This document shows positions 54,215-63,849 of a stretch of 64,000 bases of DNA, piece after piece. Position 1 is the stretch's first letter. The number at the start of each line of letters is the position of its first letter. The position numbers were made by a program, and so were the translations under genes. Source of the DNA: Tamlana sp. I1 (lineage in GTDB: Bacteria > Bacteroidota > Bacteroidia > Flavobacteriales > Flavobacteriaceae); assembly GCF_015355625.1 (NCBI RefSeq), contig NZ_JACLAF010000004.1, positions 124,001-188,000 on the forward strand, in the 5' to 3' direction. Below the pieces are notes generated by a model, which saw nothing but the letters and a program-made list of their open reading frames with translations, was not told where the DNA came from and searched no databases.

Positions 54215-54260
54215 CCATGGTAAAACAGGATAGGAATAGAAAGGGATAATTTTAAATTTA
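54215..54260 (+). promoter_or_regulatory. PUL regulon promoter site, last operon
   Basis: Half-site 1 is weak (CATGGTAAAA at 54216) and half-site 2 is CAGGATAGGA (54226). The -7-like box TAAATTTA is at 54253-54260, with TTTA 31 nt from the C. The upstream AACCATG also occurs at the sulfatase-relic site. The leader to 54284 is only about 20 nt and nearly pure A/T. Confidence 0.7.
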
Positions 54261-54283
54261 AAAAATTTAAAATTTAATTTAAA

Positions 54284-56047
54284 ATGGCCAAAAAAATACC
54301 TTTTTCTATTTTAGCATTACTCATTTCAACCATAGTAATTGCGCAAGATTATCCTTTTAATTTGCCATCAAATATGGATGCTACTATAAATATAACTTCT
54401 TCTTCAAAAGAAGTTTATAACAATTTATTACTCGGTACAAATACGCATCATTTTTCTACCACTACAGAGAAAAATTTAATAAATAAATTAAAACCTATAA
54501 CCATAAGGTTTCCTCATGGTTTATGGGCTAATTGGTACGATTGGCGTCGAGATGTTACTAGACTTTTTGGAACAGAAAGTTTTGAGTATGAACAAGGTGA
54601 AGATAAAACCATTAGAACAAAAACAGTTGATAAGTTAGCTAATATAAAAATATTTGATACCCATAATATTAAGGTTGGTATAGAAGGTCTTACAAGTTTA
54701 AACGCTACTAGAAAATCAAATACGGGTAAGGGATTTGATATGATGTGGACGTTTAACATGAGTGCCGATGGTACCGATTTTAATAATGGATGTCCAGAAA
54801 CCATTGCAAGGTACGATGATTTGATAGCTAGAGGCTTTGAAGTTAAAGCTGTTGAAATGGGTAACGAGTGTTTTTATCCTGGACAAAGAAGTTCTATTAT
54901 TCCTAATACTGAAGATTATATTGCTAGAGCAAAAGCCATGTCGGCTGCACTTAAAGCCAAAGATCCTAATATTAAAGTATCTGTACCATTGTTGCGAAGA
55001 GATAATTGGGCTAACCCGAATTGGAATGCCGATTTAACTCAAGACCTAAGCTATTTTGATGCTGTTACCGTGCATACTTACGTGGGCTCAGATCCTGATG
55101 ATGCTTCCAATAGTGATGACGCCTACGGAACGGCACTAACAGCTCGTAAACACTTGGGGAATTCTATTTTCGATTATGCGCATCAAGTGGCACCTAATAA
55201 ACCTATCTGGTTAACAGAATGGGGGGTGAAATCGGGAGGTCCTAATGCGGTTTCTGCTTTGGGTATGGTAGATTGCTATATTTTTATGAGTGAAAACCAA
55301 GATGTTTTTGAGCGTGCTAATTGGTTTAGTGTTAATGGGGTGTTAAATTCGCACTACGTTTGGGAAACCTATATTTCTCCTAGTGGTGTTGAGCGCCCTA
55401 GAATTAAATACCCACTAGAAAAAACAGTATTTGGTTCGGCTTATGAAATTATACGATTGGCTCTTGAAAACACCACAATGATTGAAAGTGATATCCAGGT
55501 CTCAAATCTAGTAGAAGGTGTAAAAGCTGTTAATGCTAGGGTGGTTACTAAAGAGGGTAAAACCTCTGTTTTTGTGGTTAACCTTAGTAATCTAGAGGTG
55601 CCTTTTAAAGTAAATATAGACGGTGCTGCTTATTCAGGTTCCACAGTTCATAAAGCGATGTCGTTTAATAGTATGAACGAAGAACGCGCCATTGGCGTTG
55701 ATGTAGATCCGTTAACTTTAGTTAGTCAAGGAAGTGGAAGTATTACGTTACCTAAATTCTCCATAAACATTATTGAATTATCAGAAGCTTCTTTATCTAC
55801 TTCAGAAATTATAAAACAAGCAGAGGTTAGGGTATATCCAAACCCTAATCAGGGTACTTTTAATATTAAATTAAATTCTGGAGAAGTAGCCCAATACAGA
55901 ATTTTTTCTTTGAATGGTGTCGAAATACAAAGCGGGAATATCGTCTCGAATAAAGAGATTCAATTAGCTAAAAAGCAAGCTGGTATGTATTTGTTGCAAG
56001 TAGAAGGAAGTCATGGTACTACAACGCATAAAATAGTAATTCATTAA
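54284..56047 (+). CDS. Secreted clan GH-A glycoside hydrolase with T9SS domain, family unassigned
   Basis: This 587-residue protein has a signal peptide ending VIAQ. A TIM barrel of clan GH-A is suggested by KPITIRFPHGLWANWYDW at the start, acid/base candidate Glu195 in VEMGNECFYPG, and nucleophile candidate Glu312 in IWLTEWGVKSGG. A beta-domain (about 395-495) and a T9SS sorting domain (VYPNPNQGTFNIKL to the end) follow. The layout recalls GH51- or GH39-type enzymes, but I cannot place it in a named family. Secretion by T9SS outside the cell suggests an endo-acting or debranching role on polymeric ulvan or an associated polysaccharide. It is the first gene of the last operon. Confidence 0.8.
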   Translation: MAKKIPFSILALLISTIVIAQDYPFNLPSNMDATINITSSSKEVYNNLLLGTNTHHFSTTTEKNLINKLKPITIRFPHGLWANWYDWRRDVTRLFGTESFEYEQGEDKTIRTKTVDKLANIKIFDTHNIKVGIEGLTSLNATRKSNTGKGFDMMWTFNMSADGTDFNNGCPETIARYDDLIARGFEVKAVEMGNECFYPGQRSSIIPNTEDYIARAKAMSAALKAKDPNIKVSVPLLRRDNWANPNWNADLTQDLSYFDAVTVHTYVGSDPDDASNSDDAYGTALTARKHLGNSIFDYAHQVAPNKPIWLTEWGVKSGGPNAVSALGMVDCYIFMSENQDVFERANWFSVNGVLNSHYVWETYISPSGVERPRIKYPLEKTVFGSAYEIIRLALENTTMIESDIQVSNLVEGVKAVNARVVTKEGKTSVFVVNLSNLEVPFKVNIDGAAYSGSTVHKAMSFNSMNEERAIGVDVDPLTLVSQGSGSITLPKFSINIIELSEASLSTSEIIKQAEVRVYPNPNQGTFNIKLNSGEVAQYRIFSLNGVEIQSGNIVSNKEIQLAKKQAGMYLLQVEGSHGTTTHKIVIH

Positions 56048-56088
56048 ACACTTATTTTTAAGAACAATTCTTGAAAACACATTATAAA

Positions 56089-58956
56089 ATGAAAAAATAT
56101 AAACTTTTATTTTCCCTTTTACTAGTAGCCGTTTTTTGTTTCTCTTGTAAGGAGGAACAAACCTTACAGGCATCATTAGATTTTGGCCAGGTTTTACTTA
56201 ATGCCAAAAGTAACCCAACGGCCATTGAAAGTGAAACACCACTTTTTTCGTGGACTGTAGATGCCGAAGGATTTAATAAATCGCAGTCAGCATATCACAT
56301 TTTAGTAGCGTCTACTTCAGATAAACTAAACGAATCGGATGCCGATATTTGGAATTCACAAAAAATTGAAAGTAACAAATCCACTTTTGTAAAGTTTGAA
56401 GGCAAATCCTTAGAAGCTTTAAAAACCTATTATTGGCAGGTTAAAATTTGGGATGAAAGTGGCAGTGTGTCTGGGTGGTCTGATGTTCAAAAGTTTCAAA
56501 TGGGACTTATGGATGAATCTAACTGGGGGGCATCAAAATGGATTACACTTCAAACGGATAATCGAACGTCTCCGTATCGTTTTAGAGATTACAAAACCGG
56601 TAATATGAAACAAGGGAAGCCGGTAACAGGATTTGCTGCTAGTTATTTTAGAAATAAAATCAACCTTAATAAGGAAATCGATAATGCCCAAGTTTATATT
56701 TGTGGTTTAGGCTATTACGAATTGTTTTTAAACGGTGAAAAAGTAGGCGACCATGTATTAGACCCTGCACCATCAAATTATGATAAGCAAGCGTATTATG
56801 TAAATTATGACATTACAGAACAGTTGAATTCTGGTGAAAATGCCTTCGGAATTTTATTAGGAAACGGATTTTACGGACAAAATATTTCTTGGAATCGAGA
56901 TCCAGAATCTAATAAATCAGGTGTGTCTTACGGCCCACCAACCGTACGTTGTTTGGTAAAATTAAACTATAAAGATGGTTCGTCGTCAGATTTCTATACT
57001 GATGAAACATGGAAAGAATCAACAGGACCTATTGTTTTTAATAATATTTATGGCGGGGATACTTATGATGCTCGATTTGAATTAGGTAATTGGACTAGTG
57101 TTGATTATAATGATAGTTCTTGGGGGCAAGCCAAAGAAGCTACTCCAAATGTCAATAAAATTAGTGCACAACAAATTCCTGCTATCAAAAAGTTAAAGGA
57201 ATTTGAACCTCAAAATGTATTTAAAGGTGCCGATGATGAGTGGATTGTCGATTTCGGACAAAATATAGCCGGTTGGGTAAAATTAAATGTTAAAGAACAA
57301 GAAGGTCAACTTATTGAAGTCATTACTACTGAAGCATTACTAACCAACGGCAAAGATATTTTTCAAGGTTCTACAGGAGGTGGTGCCAATGGAATGGCAC
57401 AAATTTATCAGTACATCTGCAAAGGAGATGGTCTTGAATCTTGGGAACCAAAATTTAGTTATCACGGATTTAGGTATGCTAAGATCAAAGGCATTTCTAC
57501 AAAACCAGATGCCGATATGATTAAGGCGGTTTTGGTCGCTACCGATATTCAGGAAACGGGTAGCTTTGAGTGTTCTGATGATTTATTCAACAAGATGCAT
57601 AGTATTAGTAAATGGACTATTGTTGATAATGTTCATGGTATTCCAGAAGATTGCCCTCATCGCGAAAAATGTGGCTGGTTAGGCGATGCCCACGCTTTTT
57701 GTGAGTACGCTTTATATAATTACGATATGTACGATTTCTATAAAAAATATATGGAAGATATCCGTACACAAATGCGTCCTACCAAGGGGCATAATAATCC
57801 AGAGCTAAAATTTCAAGTACCTACCATGATTGCGCCAGGAAAACGTACTTCCACCTATGCTAAAATTGATTGGGGAGTAGCCACCATGTATTTACCTTGG
57901 TACAACTATTTATATTACGGCGATGATGCGATTGTAAAGGAGTACTACCCCGAAATGAAAGATTTAACCAACTTTTACCTCAATTTTAAAGGTGAAAATG
58001 GCATCATGCAAGATGGTATGGGCGATTGGTGTCCGCCACGTTGGGATAGAAGAAAGAACCCAAGCGCTATGGAATGCGATCCAATTATTTCAGCGAACGC
58101 TTACTTCTATGATGTTTTAGGCATTATGGAAACCTTCGCAAAAATGAATAACGATTCGGCGTATCAATCAAAAATGACATCAGAAAAAGAAGCCTTAAAA
58201 GCAGCCTTTAATAAAGCCTTTTTAGTTGAAATTCCAAATACGGATTATAAGTGGTACCAAAGTCAAACGGCAACGGTTCAAGCCTTACAATTCGGTATGG
58301 TTCCCGATGAAGATATCGAAAATGTCGTTAATGGTTTGGCTTATGATATTGTTGAAGTTAAAAGCGGTCATCATTCCACAGGAATTCATGGTAACCGTTA
58401 CATTTATACTGTGTTGTCTAAATATGGAAAAGCAGATTTAGCTTACCAGATTTTAACGACACCAGAATTTCCTAGTCAAACTTATGTGATGAATTCAGGG
58501 TTTACCACATGGCCAGAACGCCAATTTGAATGGGAAACCATGGAAGGTCCAACCAATTCTTTAAACCATCCCATGCACAGTGGGTTTGCGGCTTACTTTT
58601 TCGAATCTTTGGGAGGCATTAAATCAAGCACAAAGGAAGCGGGGTACAAGCAGTTTATTGTGAATCCAGAATTTCCAAGTCATATAACCCAAACCAAAGT
58701 TAGTGTGCCAACACCTTACGGAGACATTAAAAACCATTGGACTTTTGAAGAAGGTAAATTATCAATGACCTTAGAAATACCTTTTAATACTAAAGCTAAT
58801 TTGGTTTTAAATCAACCGGAACTAGAATCTTTAATAATCAATGGTACGGCGTTTAATGATTTTCAAGAAGATGATAAATACGGAACCTTAAAGGGTACAA
58901 ACGTCATTTTAGGTTCTGGTAAGTATAAAATTCTATATACAAAAGATGAAAAATAA
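56089..58956 (+). CDS. GH78 alpha-L-rhamnosidase lipoprotein
   Basis: The protein has 955 residues from the ATG at 56089; the TTG at 56071 is rejected because the ATG is directly followed by the signal peptide. Lipobox CFSC places the lipidated Cys at 20. Fn3-like domain (YHILVASTSD ... YYWQVKIWD), Bac_rhamnosid beta-domains (GLGYYELFLNGEKVG) and an (alpha/alpha)6 barrel with DCPHREKCGWLGD at 521-533, candidate acid Glu526, follow in the usual order. DGMGDWCPPRW contains further active-site residues. Closest in layout to the GH78 at 22251. It should release L-rhamnose from oligosaccharides in the periplasm or at the membrane. Its stop overlaps the next start by 11 bp. Confidence 0.95.
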   Translation: MKKYKLLFSLLLVAVFCFSCKEEQTLQASLDFGQVLLNAKSNPTAIESETPLFSWTVDAEGFNKSQSAYHILVASTSDKLNESDADIWNSQKIESNKSTFVKFEGKSLEALKTYYWQVKIWDESGSVSGWSDVQKFQMGLMDESNWGASKWITLQTDNRTSPYRFRDYKTGNMKQGKPVTGFAASYFRNKINLNKEIDNAQVYICGLGYYELFLNGEKVGDHVLDPAPSNYDKQAYYVNYDITEQLNSGENAFGILLGNGFYGQNISWNRDPESNKSGVSYGPPTVRCLVKLNYKDGSSSDFYTDETWKESTGPIVFNNIYGGDTYDARFELGNWTSVDYNDSSWGQAKEATPNVNKISAQQIPAIKKLKEFEPQNVFKGADDEWIVDFGQNIAGWVKLNVKEQEGQLIEVITTEALLTNGKDIFQGSTGGGANGMAQIYQYICKGDGLESWEPKFSYHGFRYAKIKGISTKPDADMIKAVLVATDIQETGSFECSDDLFNKMHSISKWTIVDNVHGIPEDCPHREKCGWLGDAHAFCEYALYNYDMYDFYKKYMEDIRTQMRPTKGHNNPELKFQVPTMIAPGKRTSTYAKIDWGVATMYLPWYNYLYYGDDAIVKEYYPEMKDLTNFYLNFKGENGIMQDGMGDWCPPRWDRRKNPSAMECDPIISANAYFYDVLGIMETFAKMNNDSAYQSKMTSEKEALKAAFNKAFLVEIPNTDYKWYQSQTATVQALQFGMVPDEDIENVVNGLAYDIVEVKSGHHSTGIHGNRYIYTVLSKYGKADLAYQILTTPEFPSQTYVMNSGFTTWPERQFEWETMEGPTNSLNHPMHSGFAAYFFESLGGIKSSTKEAGYKQFIVNPEFPSHITQTKVSVPTPYGDIKNHWTFEEGKLSMTLEIPFNTKANLVLNQPELESLIINGTAFNDFQEDDKYGTLKGTNVILGSGKYKILYTKDEK

Positions 58957-59902
58957 AATACTAATTACAGGCCTACTTTCGATAGGATTAATTATAAATT
59001 CTTTTTCTCAAACTTGTGATGGTACATTGCCTTTTGAAGAACAAAATGGTATTTTGACCATAGAGATGGAATCTGGAGTAATTAATGATAGTAGATGGAA
59101 GATTGGAACAGAAAATGAAACGATAAATGGACAGCTAAGAGTTACTAATTACTTGTATTGGACGGGGGCAGAATCCTTCAGTAACCTTTCTAACGCACCA
59201 ATTGTTTATAAAATAAAAATTAATAACCCCGGAACCTACAGATTTGCATGGCGCATGCGTGTAGGCATGGGTACAAGTAAAGGGGAGCATAATGATGCTT
59301 GGCTAAAAATAGATGGTGAAGACTTTTATGGTATAAAAGATGGGAATAAGGTTTACCCTAAACCATATTGTAACTCTGATGCTTCGTTAACTTGTGCGGC
59401 AGGTTCGTCTACCCAAAATTTTATAAAAGCCTTTGGTAACAGATTAGATTGGGGCTTTGTAACAAATACCAACGACCATGTTGCGCATCGCGTATTTGTA
59501 ACCTTTAATGAAGCCAAGGAATATACCATTACAGTGGATGCAAGATCGACTTATTTATTTATAGATAGAATGGTTCTTAGAAGAAGCGACGTTTCAGATA
59601 GCGTGGCTTTTGATTTGGCAAACAGCGAATCGTCGTGTTATAATGTGTTATCCTTAGATAATGATAATCGTTTTGATAGGATTAAGTTGTATCCTAATCC
59701 CACAAAAGGACTAGTAAGTATGAAAAATATGCCTATTAATTCTAAGCTTAGGCTATCCAATATTCAAGGTGCTACCATTCGTGAAATTGAGGTGACCACT
59801 TCTAGTGAATCTCTGGATATAAGTGATTTGTCTGGAGGTATTTATTTTATATCATGTACTGATAATCAAAGTGCTTTTGTTAAAAAAATAGTCAAATTAT
59901 AA
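58946..59902 (+). CDS. Secreted carbohydrate-binding protein (CBM6/malectin-like) with T9SS domain
   Basis: This 318-residue protein has a signal peptide ending NSFSQ. The single body domain (about 25-215) is a beta-sandwich of CBM6/malectin type: LTIEMESGV at the start, PGTYRFAWRMRVGMG, and YLFIDRMVLRR at the end. No catalytic domain is seen. A short T9SS sorting domain (LYPNPTKGLVSM to the end) follows. The start lies inside the GH78 gene (11-bp overlap), indicating translational coupling. It is probably a surface or released glycan-binding protein that helps cells hold the polysaccharide; an uncharacterised small enzyme cannot be excluded. Confidence 0.8.
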   Translation: MKNKILITGLLSIGLIINSFSQTCDGTLPFEEQNGILTIEMESGVINDSRWKIGTENETINGQLRVTNYLYWTGAESFSNLSNAPIVYKIKINNPGTYRFAWRMRVGMGTSKGEHNDAWLKIDGEDFYGIKDGNKVYPKPYCNSDASLTCAAGSSTQNFIKAFGNRLDWGFVTNTNDHVAHRVFVTFNEAKEYTITVDARSTYLFIDRMVLRRSDVSDSVAFDLANSESSCYNVLSLDNDNRFDRIKLYPNPTKGLVSMKNMPINSKLRLSNIQGATIREIEVTTSSESLDISDLSGGIYFISCTDNQSAFVKKIVKL

Positions 59903-59968
59903 AATACAATTAATAAAAAATTAAAGTGCCTTTTTGCTTTGTTCTAAACTATTATATTCAGAAATCTA

Positions 59969-61753
59969 ATGAAAATATATCATTCAAAATTCATCAAAAT
60001 ATTTGGTTGTACTTTTACTCTTATGGTTTTAGCCTGCAATTCAAAACCAGAAAAAAAGCAAGCAGTACCTTCAAAAGAAATAGCTAAAGCACACACAGGA
60101 AGTTGGGGAGACCAAGGTGATGGCACATACGTAAATCCCATTTTAAATGCCGATTATCCAGATTCAGATATCGAGCAAGTGGGCGATACCTATTATATGA
60201 TTACATCCAAACAACACATGTCGCCAGGGATGCCCATTTTAGAGTCTAAAGACATGGTAAACTGGACAAATGTAGGTCATGTATTTGAAAGTTTGTCTTG
60301 GGCACCAGAGTATAATTGGGATCGAATGAACGGCTATTCCTTTGGTACTTGGGCGGGAGATTTAGCTTATCACGAAGGTACATGGTACTGCTATCAAATA
60401 GATTATCAGCATGGTTTAATGGTGGCTACTGCTAAAGATATTAAAGGGCCATGGAGTAAACCTATTATGATGCTTCCAAAGTCGGAAGTGTTAGACGATC
60501 CAGCAGTGTTTTGGGATGAAGACACCCATAAGGCCTATGTAATTATTAACACCGCAGGGAAACAAAAGGAATCCAGTAACACTATTGAAGGGAACGAAAA
60601 TAGAATTTACGAAATGAGCTGGGACGGTACCAAAATTCTCGATGAAGGTAAATTGGTATATACAGGCATGGGAGCCGAAGCCGCTAAAATTTATAAAATT
60701 GATGGCACCTGGTATATCTTTTTAGCGCAATGGACTATGGGTGATATGTCGACCAAACCAGGGGTTAAAAATCCTAAAAATGATAGAAAACAAATTGTAC
60801 TGCGATCAAAAGAAAGTATTTATGGGCCTTATGAGGTAAAAACCGTATTAGAAAAAGGTACCGTTTTTAATAACCGCAGTGCAAGTCAAGGCGGTTTAAT
60901 GCAAGCTCCAGATAAATCTTGGTGGTATATGCATCAACTCATTCAAAATGATGATATCCCTTTTCAAGGTCGCCCACAATGTTTAGAACCTGTAACCTGG
61001 GTAGACGGTTGGCCTATAATTGGTGTAGACGAAGATAACGATGGTATTGGCGAACCTGTAAAACAATATAAAAAACCAATTGATGGTTACCCCGTTACAG
61101 CACCAAGTTCAGACGACGATTTTTCTTCAACTAAATTGGGCTTTCAATGGGAGTGGAATCACAACCCTAGAAATTCACATTGGTCACTTACCGAACGTCC
61201 AGGATGGTTGCGATTAAAAGCAAGTAAAGTATTGCCAAACGAGAAAGGCTACGGACCAAACATTAATGAGTGGACTAATAACGATGGCTCCGATTCCGAC
61301 TTTTGGAGAGCCAATAATACGGTAAGTCAGCGTATCATGGGCATCACAACAGGAACTGCCGTGGCTAAGTTTGATGTGTCTGGAATGAAACCACACCAAT
61401 TAGCTGGTTTTGTTCGTTATGGTGGGGTATTTAATTTATTAGGTGTTGAGGTTGATGGACTAGGAAAAAAACATCTGTTTTACATGGATCCTATGGCCAA
61501 AAAAACGTTAGGCCCCGAAATTACAGGAAACGAATTGTATGTGCGTACATCAAACAATAGCAACCAAGCCACCTATGAATATAGCTTTGATGGCGAAAAT
61601 TTTAAGCGTTTCGGACCTACATTCACCATTGCTTTTGGAAAATGGACAGGTGACCGCTTAGGATTCTTTTCATGGAACGAAAAAGAAGATGCAGGCTATA
61701 TTGATGTGGATTGGTTTACCTACGATTATGATGGTCCTAAAGGGGCTAAGTAA
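59969..61753 (+). CDS. GH43 lipoprotein with C-terminal beta-sandwich
   Basis: The protein has 594 residues, with lipobox VLAC (Cys23). The five-bladed propeller carries Asp65 in NADYPDSDI (base), Asp177 in VLDDPAVFW and acid Glu237 in GMGAEAAKIYK, the full GH43 triad. From about 375 a concanavalin-like beta-sandwich (SDDDFSSTKLGFQWEWNHNP to DVDWFTYDY) follows, as in beta-xylosidases of GH43 with the C2 domain. This makes a beta-xylosidase or related exo-activity the best guess. It differs in domain order from the GH43 at 11418, which carries a CBM6-like domain. It lies 66 bp after the carbohydrate-binding protein and 11 bp before a sulfatase. Confidence 0.93.
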   Translation: MKIYHSKFIKIFGCTFTLMVLACNSKPEKKQAVPSKEIAKAHTGSWGDQGDGTYVNPILNADYPDSDIEQVGDTYYMITSKQHMSPGMPILESKDMVNWTNVGHVFESLSWAPEYNWDRMNGYSFGTWAGDLAYHEGTWYCYQIDYQHGLMVATAKDIKGPWSKPIMMLPKSEVLDDPAVFWDEDTHKAYVIINTAGKQKESSNTIEGNENRIYEMSWDGTKILDEGKLVYTGMGAEAAKIYKIDGTWYIFLAQWTMGDMSTKPGVKNPKNDRKQIVLRSKESIYGPYEVKTVLEKGTVFNNRSASQGGLMQAPDKSWWYMHQLIQNDDIPFQGRPQCLEPVTWVDGWPIIGVDEDNDGIGEPVKQYKKPIDGYPVTAPSSDDDFSSTKLGFQWEWNHNPRNSHWSLTERPGWLRLKASKVLPNEKGYGPNINEWTNNDGSDSDFWRANNTVSQRIMGITTGTAVAKFDVSGMKPHQLAGFVRYGGVFNLLGVEVDGLGKKHLFYMDPMAKKTLGPEITGNELYVRTSNNSNQATYEYSFDGENFKRFGPTFTIAFGKWTGDRLGFFSWNEKEDAGYIDVDWFTYDYDGPKGAK

Positions 61754-61764
61754 ATTTAAGAAAT

Positions 61765-63354
61765 ATGATTAAGAAGTTTTTTTTAGTTTTTTTAGTTTTT
61801 GCTTTTTTTAGTTGTAAAAGCAAAGAAACCATAGTGGATACTCCAAAAAAAAAGCCGAATGTTTTATTCATTTTGGTTGACGATTTAGGATATCATGATT
61901 TGGGTATCACTGGAAGTAATTTTTACGAAACACCTCATGTAGATAAACTTGCTGTTGAAGGCGTTATGTTTACCAATGGATATGCTGCTAGCAGGGTGTG
62001 TAGTCCTTCTCGAGCAAGTATTATGACAGGGAAATTTACGGCGAGACATGGCATAACCGATTGGATTGGTGCCAAAGCAGGAACCGATTGGCGTTTAAGA
62101 AACAGACATGATAAGTTGCTGCCTGCCAATTATGTGATGCAGCTGCCACAAGAAGATATTACCATAGCTGAAGCTTTTAAAAATGAAGGGTATAAAACCT
62201 TCTTTGCAGGGAAATGGCATTTAGGCGATAAGGGCTCTTATCCAGAAGATCATGGTTTCGATATTAACAAAGGAGGCTTTCATCGTGGAGGGCCATCGGG
62301 TGGTTTTTTTGCACCATTTGGCAATCCTAAATTAAAGAATAAACAAAAGGGAGAAAATCTTACCATGCGTTTGGCAAATGAAACAGCCGATTTTATAACC
62401 CAGCATAAGGATTCATCGTTTTTCGCTTTTCTGTCCTTTTATGCCGTACATGCTCCTATTCAAACCACCCAAGCAAAATGGGCTAAGTATAGAACAAAGG
62501 CAGATAGTATAGGACTCGCTAAAACGGGCTATACCATGGAACGTATCTTACCAATTCGAACCGTTCAAGATAACCCCGTTTACGCTGGTTTGGTAGAAAC
62601 CATGGACGATGCTGTGGGCGTTGTTTTAAAAGCTTTAAAGGATAACGGCTTAGAAGATCATACCATAGTTGTTTTTACTTCCGACAACGGCGGTGTGGCT
62701 TCTGGCGATAATTACGCTACCAGTAACTTACCACTAAGAGGGGGTAAGGGTTACCAATGGGAAGGTGGTATTAAAGAGCCGTTCTTTATTAAAGTGCCCT
62801 GGCTAAAAAATAGTATAAAAACATCCGAAGTACCAGTGGTAAGTACCGATTTGTATCCTACACTATTGGATCTTTCAAATTTGCCTTTAATTCCTGAACA
62901 ACATATGGATGGCATAAGCTTAAAACCATTGCTGGAAGGTAAAAAAATAGATGAGAAAAGGTCCTTGTATTGGCACTACCCGCATTATGGAAATCAAGGT
63001 GGCGAGCCTTCATCTATTATTCAAAAAGAAGGGTGGAAACTAATTCATTATTGGGAAGATGGAAGAGAGGAACTTTTTAAACTCCCCTCGGAAGAAAGCG
63101 ATAATCAAAATGTGATTTCTCAACATACAGAGACTGCCAAAAAATTAAGTAAGGAACTAATGATGTGGCTAGAAGAAGTAAATGCGCTTAGACCAGTTGC
63201 AGATACGGAATTCGATGCGGCTAAGCGAGAAAAATATTTGCTAAACATTAAAAATCAAAAACTCCCGAATTTAGAAAAACAGCGATTGGAAGTATTGTCT
63301 CCAGATTTTAAACCAAATGAAGATTGGTGGGGAAGTCAGCTAACAGCTGATTAA
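61765..63354 (+). CDS. S1 family sulfatase lipoprotein (arylsulfatase A-like)
   Basis: The protein has 529 residues, with lipobox FFSC (Cys17). The sulfatase signature CSPSRASIMTG puts the formylglycine Cys at 79; ILVDDLGYHDLG provides metal ligands, AGKWHLGD and FTSDNGGVASGDN are further active-site blocks. All key residues are present and the length is normal, in contrast to the broken sulfatase at 35177. The S1 subfamily is not certain; S1_16 is a possibility. Expected role: removal of sulfate from rhamnose or xylose of ulvan oligosaccharides. It follows GH43 by 11 bp and precedes a VOC protein by 36 bp. Confidence 0.94.
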   Translation: MIKKFFLVFLVFAFFSCKSKETIVDTPKKKPNVLFILVDDLGYHDLGITGSNFYETPHVDKLAVEGVMFTNGYAASRVCSPSRASIMTGKFTARHGITDWIGAKAGTDWRLRNRHDKLLPANYVMQLPQEDITIAEAFKNEGYKTFFAGKWHLGDKGSYPEDHGFDINKGGFHRGGPSGGFFAPFGNPKLKNKQKGENLTMRLANETADFITQHKDSSFFAFLSFYAVHAPIQTTQAKWAKYRTKADSIGLAKTGYTMERILPIRTVQDNPVYAGLVETMDDAVGVVLKALKDNGLEDHTIVVFTSDNGGVASGDNYATSNLPLRGGKGYQWEGGIKEPFFIKVPWLKNSIKTSEVPVVSTDLYPTLLDLSNLPLIPEQHMDGISLKPLLEGKKIDEKRSLYWHYPHYGNQGGEPSSIIQKEGWKLIHYWEDGREELFKLPSEESDNQNVISQHTETAKKLSKELMMWLEEVNALRPVADTEFDAAKREKYLLNIKNQKLPNLEKQRLEVLSPDFKPNEDWWGSQLTAD

Positions 63355-63390
63355 CGAGGCTTATATAATTAATTTTATCAACAAGGTAAT

Positions 63391-63759
63391 ATGAAAATAA
63401 ATTTTCAAAAAATTGACCACGTACAAATATGTATTCCAATTGGGGAAGAAGAAAAAGGCCGTGCATTTTATTGTGATATTTTAGGTTTAAAAGAAATAAA
63501 GAGACCTGAATCTATAAAGCATATAGGAGGATTCTGGTTGGAAATGGCCAATATTAACTTGCATATAGGAACTGAAAAAATGGAGGGCAAATCTAAAAGA
63601 CACCCCGCATTTGAAGTTAAAAATATAAACGAAGTGAAGTCATATCTTATTAATAAAGGTGTTAAAGTTAAAGAGGATGCGGAAATACCAGGAATTAGCA
63701 GGTTTTCATTTTATGATTTCTGGGATAACCGTATTGAGTTAATTGAAAAATTATTTTAG
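63391..63759 (+). CDS. VOC (glyoxalase/bleomycin resistance) superfamily protein
   Basis: This 122-residue cytoplasmic protein has no signal peptide. Two beta-alpha-beta-beta-beta units typical of the vicinal oxygen chelate fold are visible: KIDHVQICIP with a metal-ligand candidate His10, then NLHIG, and FYDFWDNRIELIEK near the end with a candidate Glu ligand. An AAGG in front of the ATG is a plausible ribosome site. The reaction cannot be told from sequence; lactoylglutathione-lyase-like or dioxygenase-like roles occur in the family. It is the last complete gene of the operon that starts at 54284, 36 bp after the sulfatase. Confidence 0.85.
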   Translation: MKINFQKIDHVQICIPIGEEEKGRAFYCDILGLKEIKRPESIKHIGGFWLEMANINLHIGTEKMEGKSKRHPAFEVKNINEVKSYLINKGVKVKEDAEIPGISRFSFYDFWDNRIELIEKLF

Positions 63760-63849
63760 ATAATGGTAGTGTGGCATCAGGGGCATTTGTATGTTCCTAG
63801 AATTTTAAATTTAAAAGGTTTGTAGGCGTCTCCATATTAGAACTGCAAT

